51,495 nt of DNA from assembly GCA_004335635.1 (NCBI GenBank), contig QAXH01000729.1, forward strand, positions 1 to 51,495, read 5' to 3'. The first letter of the stretch is position 1. Every line of letters begins with the position of its first letter. Shown here piece after piece: positions 44,101 through 51,495 of this stretch. The notes below the pieces were generated by a model, which had not been told where the DNA came from, ran no database searches, and was given only the letters and a program-made list of their open reading frames with translations. The DNA is from Chloromonas sp. AAM2 (Eukaryota > Chlorophyta > Chlorophyceae > Chlamydomonadales > Chlamydomonadaceae). A program made the translations under genes and the position numbers.

Positions 44101-46107
44101 AGCACCTCCACATCATGCAATTGTTAGGCAGCGCATTGCACACCCCTCACATGCAGCGAGACCCCTCGACTCCCCTAACAGCACGCCCAATGTTCAACTG
44201 TTCGCCTTCAATTCTTAATTGCTCCATCTGATAGCGTGAAAAGCGCTGCCGTTGTCAAACGACACATGCTTGCTGGCCGTTCTTCAGTCTCCTGTTGACG
44301 CTACCCAAGGACCCCGCTGTCTTTCCAATCACGTGTTTTTGCCCAAATCAGCAAGTGTCCCCTCCTGTTCCATGCCTGTCTGCCCATCCACGATTGTGGC
44401 TTCCTGTTCCCATCACTCACCGATATGCTTTCCACTGTCACAGGCACGGGCATGCCGCTGCTTGGTGTTGCATAGAAGCTCATGTCGGTGTAGGAGGCGA
44501 TGGACATGCCCTTGCTGGTGCACAGCGACGGCAGCAGAGATGCCCCAGTCCGGTCGTTCCGTGTGGACCGTACACAGGACACGTACTGCTCCTGTGGCCA
44601 CGCACGCAGTCATGCCAGTGATTGAGTGCACGGCAGCACTCTTCCTGCAGGCTTGTGTAGGCTCTAACAGGTTCAGGCTCTCCTGCATGCCCTATGCATC
44701 CTGCACTCGCGAAGCTTCCTGCGTTCTTGAAGTCTGCCAGCGTGGCTACCTGTGACCACATGGGCTGGCCTCAGAAACCCACAAAAAACCCATGCATGCA
44801 TCCTATGTTATGGCCCATGTAACCGATGCCACATACCTTCGAGCCATCTGGCACGCTGGTAAGAAATCCGACCTGGAACTGGTCGTTACAGCTCTGACTG
44901 AAAACTGGGTATGGCATGGTTAGCGGGGCTTTGCTGCTCCCACTGATGCTGACGTACACAGGGGTGTTGAATCGGTAGGAGAAGGGCACTGCCACAGGCT
45001 CAGGGGTCTTGGGGCAGCTGACTAGGGCAGCATTGTCGTTCACATTTCCAAACGCTGGATCTGTGGCCAGCACACGTCAACACAGTGTGCATGGCTCTAA
45101 AAATGTATCGAATGACCTGGGATCAGCTCAAAACAGACGCCAAACGCTTGTGGTAGCTGTTGTCACATGTCTTTAGTCATGCTGGCATTCCCAGGGGGCA
45201 AGAGCTGGTGTTTGGCAAACACGTGTCTCGTTCGGGGCCTGTCGTTGTTGTGATGTGACATGCCAGCAAAGATGCGTTTTTCGAAGTGCACTTAACCAAG
45301 ACAATCAGATGTGCATGGATATGATACCGGCCATCTGCATGCCTCATGCCTCATCCATGCATGCCTCACAAGCCCGCTATGAGCATCACAGCTTGTTGCT
45401 GGATGCATGATGCAGTGGTTGACACTGCTTAGAACAGTGACAATTACGCATGCCACGACCGTACATGCTTGTATGCTTTTACACGTGCATTCAGGCAAGG
45501 CGTGATTTCTGCTCCCAGGGCTGATGCCCCAACCTGCCTGGGTAAAAATCCCCCAGTGCTGGATTGCTGCTAGAGGTGATGCAGAGAAGCTGGTCCACAA
45601 ACTGGTCATTGGCTGCCTGGACTGATAGGTCATAGAAGTCGCCATTGCTGGGCAGGTTAACCTGCAGATGGCACCGTTGAGCATGGCCCCTGTGCGTTTG
45701 CATGTGCAAGCTTGCATGTCCACGAGCAACACATCAAATGGATGCACTAACACGGTGTGCCCAACCCTGGTGCATTCAGAGCATACCTTGTGCACGCTTG
45801 AGCCAGCCAGGCAGTAGTTGAGTGTTTCATCAGGCGGGCCGGCTGGGAGGCACTGCCCAGCATTTGTCGTAGCGCTGACCACAGGCGCCACGCATGATGC
45901 ATCACAACAGCAACCGGTGTTGCATACGTCTTGTCGTGTGTCACAGATGCAACTGGCAGTCAGGTTTTTGGCAGTGCTTGTCCCAGGGTCGGGCACAGAG
46001 CTCCATTGAATCGGATATGTGGTGAAAAAGCTGGCTTCACTGGCTGCCACCAATGTACCCAACAACGCTGTCTTCAGAAGCAACTGCCGCATGTCACTGT
46101 TGAGCAT
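41126..46107 (-). CDS. Tectonic-family ciliary transition-zone protein
   Basis: Twelve exons on the minus strand: 46107-45787, 45661-45538, 45060-44837, 44749-about 44669, 44591-44421, 43988-43833, 43627-43472, 43144-42945, 42652-42517, 42149-42015, 41659-41583 and 41333-41126, about 660 residues. A signal peptide (residues 1-25, hydrophobic LLLKTALLGTLVAA) is followed by the Cys-rich Tectonic signature: C53, C55, C62, CCC 66-68, C72. Later blocks SGNPGYLNGYPV and NPVGFGFNATTSCHVPL match the conserved Tectonic (DUF1619) domain. The last 18 residues, VPMVALLAVLASLVIFWL, form a C-terminal membrane helix. Tectonics work with the MKS/B9 complex at the base of cilia. Two junctions are weak: exon 2 needs a GC donor (CCAG|GCAGGT), and the exon 4 donor is uncertain. 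Confidence 0.88.
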
Positions 46108-46531
46108 GGACCATGAGGTGCAATCTGGCGCGCAATCTGCCTCCGGCTAGAAAGCTGAAACAGGCAAAGCAAAAGCTTCGAATCAAGCCTCGGATAATAA
46201 ACGCTTGTCTGTGCGGCAGAAAGGCTGCCTTGTACGTCGGGCTGTCTGAATTCAAATTTGATGAAAATGCTGGGGTCCCGAACCGTTCCGGTATGTTTGC
46301 TGCGTTGTAGTATCCAAAGCTTGTCGGGCCTTCCTCTGAATCTAGATAGCTTCCCTGACAATTGGTTAGAAAACATGTTTGTTCGCGTCACATAACGCCC
46401 CAATGTCATCGGGTCTCAGCGTGTCACTAGCTTGTTCATCCCCTACATCGCAGATAAATAGCAGGGATCTTGACTTGATGGATGTGTTTGCTTGTTACCA
46501 AATATTCATGCCGAGCGCTGGGCTGCACTAG
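46108..46531. promoter_or_regulatory. Divergent upstream region, Tectonic / ADC synthase
   Basis: These 424 bases hold the promoters of both genes by orientation. No TATA box or ciliary-gene element was identified by eye. Confidence 0.4.
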
Positions 46532-48121
46532 ATGGTTGCAGCGCTCGGAGCAGTCAACATGACGTTGCGCACGCTTCTCATCGACAATTATGATAGCTAC
46601 ACATACAATCTGTTCCAGCTCTTGGCAGATGTCACTGGAGGTGGGGCATGGCCTGCTTGCATGCCGAAAAAGCCGGCCACACATCGAGCGACCGGTCGTG
46701 CCGACAATGCAACTGATGGAGTTGCCGCGATTTGCAGTGGAACCGCTGGTATTCAAGAACGATGCCATTGGATTGAAGGATATTCAAGAGCTGCTGCAAG
46801 GAGGCCGAGTCCAAAACGTTGTCATTTCACCAGGACCTGGGTCATCAGAGAACCCCGCAGACATTGGTGAGGCAAACACCCATGCTGTGAACGCACTCCA
46901 CGTTCACAACAGCTTCCGCAGACAAGCAGTTGCATGCAGTCAAACACGCAGGCCGCCACAGTAGGACACGTGCATGCACAGATACCCATAACATGGGCAG
47001 GTCTTGCTTTGCTGCAGGCGTGTGCATGGAAGTCTTACGGCAGCTTGGGAGCGTCCCGGTTCTGGGCGTGTGTTTGGGGCACCAAGCTCTAGCAACTGCA
47101 GCAGGTGGCCGCGTTGTGCGTGCTCCAGAGCCTGTCCATGGGCGGATTAGTGAACTGCACCACACCGGCCATGCCTTACTTGAAAGCATACCATCTGGTG
47201 GCGGCCAGGGCTTTGAAGTCGTCAGGTGTGTGGCAGTTGTCAAGGTTGCAATGCTTACGTGCTCGCCACTGCTCGTTACTGCTACAGCTGTGCCGACGGC
47301 ATGCTCTCCATGCCTTCTTCCGTATGTTTGCAGGTACCACTCCCTGGTAGTGGAGGCGTGCACGCTTCCAGTGTGCCTGCAGCCCATTGCTTGGACACAC
47401 GGCACACATCATGCTGTTGCCAGCGCTAAGCCATGCCAGCCGACTGCAGAATGCCAGACTCATGCCACAGCTGAGGCTAGCAGCAATGGGTGGCAAAACC
47501 CCAAGGCAGGCGCCATGCACGAGCAACTGGGTCAAGGGATGGTCGCTATGCCCAAGACCAATGTGCAACAGGCTGGACCTTCTCAGGAACCTCTAATTAT
47601 GGCTTTGGCGCATAAGAATCAACCGCACTATGGGGTGCAGTTCCACCCTGAGTCCATCTGTACGCGTTACGGCATGCAGCTGCTCATCAACTTTCATCGA
47701 CTGTCTTGTTTACACCTTCACCTTCAACGTGGCTTGCCAAGGTGAATTCAACATGACATGCTGAATGGTGTTTACATGTGCCCCTTGTCTTGCTGGTCTG
47801 CAGCGTGTGCTCTGCATGTGGCAGCTTTAGCCTGAACTGCGCATCAGCAGGTTTGCATGCAGTGGCCAATACATGCGTCTGCATGGTGCATACTGCATGG
47901 TGCATACTGCCTTGCAGGTCGGTTCAGCTGGTGAATTGCGCACCAGGCCGCATGCATGATCCGCATCCATGGCCAAATCCTAGGTCGTGTCCGGGAGCTC
48001 AGCCACTTGGGTTGCGATGGCGCAAGTGTGTTGCTGCAGTCAAGCCACAAGACGCTTCTCAAGGCCTGCGATTGTTTGAAGCCCTCTTCGCCTGGAAGCC
48101 CCACACCTTCTGGTTAGACAG
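46532..48121 (+). CDS. Aminodeoxychorismate synthase, N-terminal part only (PabA domain and start of PabB)
   Basis: Five exons: 46532-46640, 46738-46866, 47018-47225, 47334-47741 and 47918-48121; phases 1,1,2,2 close, and the last exon ends in phase 2 at a GTGAGT donor, so 352 residues are visible. ADC synthase makes 4-amino-4-deoxychorismate from chorismate and glutamine for p-aminobenzoate and folate. The type I glutamine amidotransferase domain is complete: LLIDNYDSYTYN, SPGPGS, the oxyanion/nucleophile GVCLGHQ (C98), then H253 and E255 in FHPES. The last exon (LRWRK, then FEALFAWKPHTFWLDR) is the beginning of the chorismate-binding half, but its remaining several hundred residues are absent; plant enzymes are about 900 residues. 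An in-frame TAG, which may be an acceptor, lies directly before the ATG. No transit peptide is visible. Confidence 0.85.
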
Positions 48122-48397
48122 GTGAGTTTTGCGTCGTATATCGAAAGCATTGCACCGCCGGGTTGCGCGGGAGGCACATGGGGCATGCAACATTTCTTCC
48201 CGGTGTGACGGAATGTGCATCACATGGACAGCCATTGCATTTGTACAAGGGCCCAAGCGTCGTGCCTGTTCGACTTCTCCAACTGCAATTGATTGCATCT
48301 TTTACAAAACAACGTAGCGCGTGCGTTCGGACCAAATTGCAAAATGTCGAGGTGAGCCACCTGGCTTTTCAGCTCAGCAGCTACAACGTAAGCCAAG
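48122..48397 (+). other. Junction between truncated ADC synthase and the glycosyltransferase gene
   Basis: After the GTGAGT donor at 48122 I find no exon continuing PabB (no ARFSFMG-type block, no chorismate-binding motifs) in any frame. The 276 bases would have to hold the end of one gene and the promoter of the next, which is very tight. Confidence 0.6.
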
Positions 48398-51300
48398 ATG
48401 CATGCAAGGCTCGCCAATACCCTGCGGGCTACGGGCGCCGAGGCAGCAGTCAGGGTGCTGTCATCCTCTGGGACAGTGCAGCAACCGCAGACGCGCCGGC
48501 CAGCAGCTTCCTCGGGAAAGCGACATGGGGCAGGCAACAGACGTGTGCAGTCAGTGGTATTGATCAGCACCATTACGCTAGCCTGCCTGTTCCTAACTTC
48601 TCAAATGCTTCGCTCAGTCTTTTTGACGCGGCAAGCAGCCCTCGAAGACTCACGAGCAGACGCGCGCGATCATATGACGAAGCGTACTCTCAGCTTTGAC
48701 GCATGCTATGGCATGGCAAACCAGCGGCTCTCAATTCTCTACGGCGTTCTGTTCGCCGTTGAGCTTGGGCGCACAGTTGTGCTACCCAAGTGCATGGTGA
48801 GCAATGGCGACCAGCAGGACGCCCTGGGCTCAAGCCAGGCCACTTCTTTTGTCCCCTATTCCAGCATATACGACGCTCATACCTTTGTCACGGCACTGGC
48901 TGCTGTGGGGGTGGACGTGCTGACAGATGAAGAGGTTGAGGGCATAGTCAAGACAGAAGTCAGTTTGAACAGCTTAGAAGACCCCCTGATCGACCTGCAC
49001 ACCAAGTATGGCAGCATCAGCAACCTCCACATCAGCTGTCCCCTCTTCAAGCTTAAACGCAACGCCTTTAGGGAGAGCACAGTGGCCATTGCCTGGAGAA
49101 CATTGGAAGCCATCGTTCCCAACAAGGTCAACTCCAAGATTGTGGCCAGCTATGCCAGCAAGCTCAAGGCACTGACACACAGCAAGCAGTTCAACATGCT
49201 GCACCTGCGCATGGAGTCCGACTGGGTGGAGCACTGCAAGCAAGTCAAGAAGGCCAAGGAAAACAGCAATGACAACTGCATGGCGCATACAGACGACGTG
49301 GACAAGGTGAGCATGCAAGCCCTGACTGTTCGTATGATTCATGCCACAGGGGCATGCCGTACTTGTGGTGCATGCACACGTTTGTCTATCACATGCGCGC
49401 AGATGCAGGTGTATGCAAACTCGTCATGTCAGCTGAATGCAAGCATGAGCTCTGATCAGTTGCAAACTTCTAAACACGTTGTATATGCACGTCAGGGAGC
49501 CCTAACGTGTGCATGCAATCCAGCAAGCATGAGCAGGGGCATGTAAGCAGTCAAGCTGCACAGGAAGTTATCTGAACATGCTGGTTGCACGACCTTGGAC
49601 GGTTTCTTTGCATTCACGCACGCTGCACATCGAGTGTGATTTGTTGCCGCCGTGTTGCAGATCCTGCTTGCCTACAACCTGCCCATCAGCACCCCGCTGC
49701 TGGTGTCCACCATGTGGGACCTCACTGATCCGGCACGTGCAGAGGCTGTGTTGGCACGCCTACGCAAGGCAGGATACACGGTGAGTCGTGTTGAGTTGTG
49801 TTTAGCAGCAGACCAGGACGCAACCGCCTGCTCATGCCAATGATAGCGTACCACGAGCAGTTGTTTGCTTGTATTCAGTGGTTGCATACTTCAGATACGA
49901 CCTGGCATTGTTTTGAATCCAACTTGCCTGTTTTTGCGTCACAGGTGCTCACATCACGCGAGTACGCGTCCTTTTACACCGCTGACCGCGAGTTCAACGC
50001 CTTGCTGGACTACCAGTTGGCGTTGCAGGCCGATAGGTTCGTTGGCAACAGCGTGTCCACCTTCTCAGCGATGGCCATCCTGCAGCGGCGCCAAGCGGGC
50101 CACTGGGCGGCCTACTACAACATGGGCGCCATGCCCATTGAGGCGCACATACCCGCTCGCCTTCTGCCATGGGTGTTTGCGTACAACTCGGCCACACCTG
50201 AGGATGATTACATGGTGCAGGTGTGTGTGTGTGGGGGGTGGGGGTTGTTACTTGTGACAAGGTCTCAACAACCAACTACAAACGAAATGGATCAGGGTGA
50301 GCAAGGCGGCAGTGTGTGATGCAGCTTAGCAGTGCTTGTCACAATCCTGAGTTGAAGGGGCAAGTCATAGCAAAGCAAGGCACCTTGTTCCTTGTGTTGT
50401 GCACATGACCGCAACCAACCATCGTCATGTTGAATGATTTGCTGTCCTTGCAAGCACTTCACGTTTCACATAATGTTCTGGTTTTTGCAGGTGGCGGTCA
50501 AATCTGCCATGCCCTACATGTCCATCTTGCCCATCTGCCTTTGGTCCGGCGACGTGACCGCCCCCATCTACACGTGGCTCAAGGAGAAGGGCGTCATGAT
50601 GATCAGCCACAACATCACATGGGGCGACGAGCTGTGGGTGCTGGCGGAGCCGCATGCAGCGCACAACGCGCGCATCTCGCCCCTGTACCGCAGCCAGCTG
50701 GAGCTCACATCAGACTTTGCACGTGTGGATGTGGCCATCCTGCCGCAGCTGGAGCAGTACAACTACATCCTGCTCACAAGCCCTTACGTGCTGTTTATCA
50801 AAGAGGTGGGTCTCATGTGGCATTAGTGCCCTGGGACGTTGGCAGCATATGACATTCGTTGCCAAGTTATGCAAGGACTGTGAACACGTACTCACGAAAG
50901 TATCCGTGGGCCATGATGCAGGTCCAGACTTTCATCCATGGATTGCTTCCGCATTCTGCATGATTTCTTTCTTTCCTGGCACAAGCATACATGTAGCATA
51001 CATCATTACCTTGCATCATTCCACAGCACCCGCAGTTGCGTCTGCAGTGGCGCCGATCCATTCTCGATTTCAAGTCGTCTCATGGTCTGCTCTGCAGGTT
51101 TCTCTCAACAGCCTCAGCACCATGCTGCCTAGCGTCATCAGCATGCACTCAGCGCCCAGTGACGACGACACAGTGCCCGTGTCCGACGTGCTGCTGCTCA
51201 ACCTGCTGGAGCTCAGGAGCTCATACGAGGAGTTCAAGCAGTTCGTGCTAAACAGCAGGCACGGGGCCATGTTTCCGGACTATGGGCCAGGCGCCTCTGG

Positions 51301-51495
51301 AGCGTTCGCACAGTTCTATGAGCCTTACCTGCGGATGGACAAGGTGGGACTGGTCAGGCTTGAAGTTGAACATGATTTGGTGAAGTGGGTTATGATTAGG
51401 CAGCACAGGATAGTACGTATGTATGCCTTGCAGTTTGCACCTGCATGATGATCTGTGTTTGATGTTTGCTCCTGCATGATGATCTGTGTTTGATG
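48398..51495 (+). CDS. Two-domain type II glycosyltransferase: O-fucosyltransferase-like plus GT-A-like domain (3' end outside window)
   Basis: Exons 48398-49306, 49661-49780, 49945-50220, 50491-50805 and 51098-51343, all phase 0, give 622 residues; the last GTGGGA donor shows that it continues beyond the window. A short basic N-terminus precedes one membrane helix (VVLISTITLACLFLTSQM, about 52-69), the layout of a Golgi type II enzyme. The first catalytic region has O-fucosyltransferase-like motifs: GMANQRLSILYGVLFAVELG, NMLHLRMESDW and DRFVGNSVSTFSAM. The second region (exons 4-5: LPICLWSGD, WLKEKGVMMISHNITW, FARVDVAILPQL, YNYILLTSPYVLF) resembles a nucleotide-diphospho-sugar (GT-A) transferase, but the place where such enzymes carry a metal-binding DxD reads TSPYV. 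The sugar donor and acceptor are not inferable. Confidence 0.75.

Noticed and set aside
48163..48699. Long open frame overlapping the start of the glycosyltransferase
   Set aside because: It is out of frame with the conserved glycosyltransferase motifs and shows no PabB similarity, so it neither continues ADC synthase nor forms a separate gene.

Overview
The window is nuclear DNA of a eukaryote, almost certainly a green alga (Chlorophyta). The genes are split into many short exons with GT-AG introns of roughly 100-700 bases. One gene encodes a plant-type plastid disproportionating enzyme (DPE1), one a plant/fungal-type fused PabA-PabB, and one a Tectonic-family protein, which implies a lineage that can build cilia. 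A TGTAA motif, the usual chlorophyte poly(A) signal, lies about 75-120 nt beyond two stop codons. I cannot name the genus. There is no bacterial, viral or organellar gene content.

Layout from left to right: an HD-superfamily phosphohydrolase (+, 280-1569); DCAF13/SOF1 (-, 5724-2985); a large J-domain/ankyrin/TPR co-chaperone-like gene (+, 6045-12618); a DEAD-box RNA helicase with an RGG tail (+, 13926-18262); 2-3 kb with no convincing gene but with dispersed repeats; an orphan leucine-rich protein (-, about 23010-21065); cohesin subunit SMC3 in 35 exons (+, 23614-35746); DPE1 (-, 40660-36845); Tectonic (-, 46107-41126); the N-terminal part of aminodeoxychorismate synthase (+, 46532-48121); and a two-domain glycosyltransferase running off the right end (+, from 48398). 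Three gene pairs are divergent and share short upstream regions: DCAF13/J-protein, LRR gene/SMC3 and Tectonic/ADC synthase.

The genes do not form a pathway. They are housekeeping functions: rRNA processing, chromosome cohesion, starch metabolism, folate synthesis, ciliary transition zone, and glycosylation. I rebuilt exon-intron structures by hand from protein-family similarity plus splice sites. For HD, DCAF13, the J/ANK/TPR gene, helicase, SMC3 and DPE1, every intron phase closes. Tectonic has one unresolved donor and the LRR gene lacks a resolved 5' end.

The most unusual content is architectural. Many introns carry minisatellites. One, in SMC3, has copied the 3' splice site itself four times. 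Another, in the TPR part of the co-chaperone gene, is a 15-bp array that stays open in frame. ADC synthase stops after its glutaminase domain, where a glycosyltransferase gene begins. The co-chaperone joins J, two duplicated ankyrin modules and TPR in one reading frame. SMC3 starts with a five-codon exon and lacks one lysine of the conserved acetylation pair.
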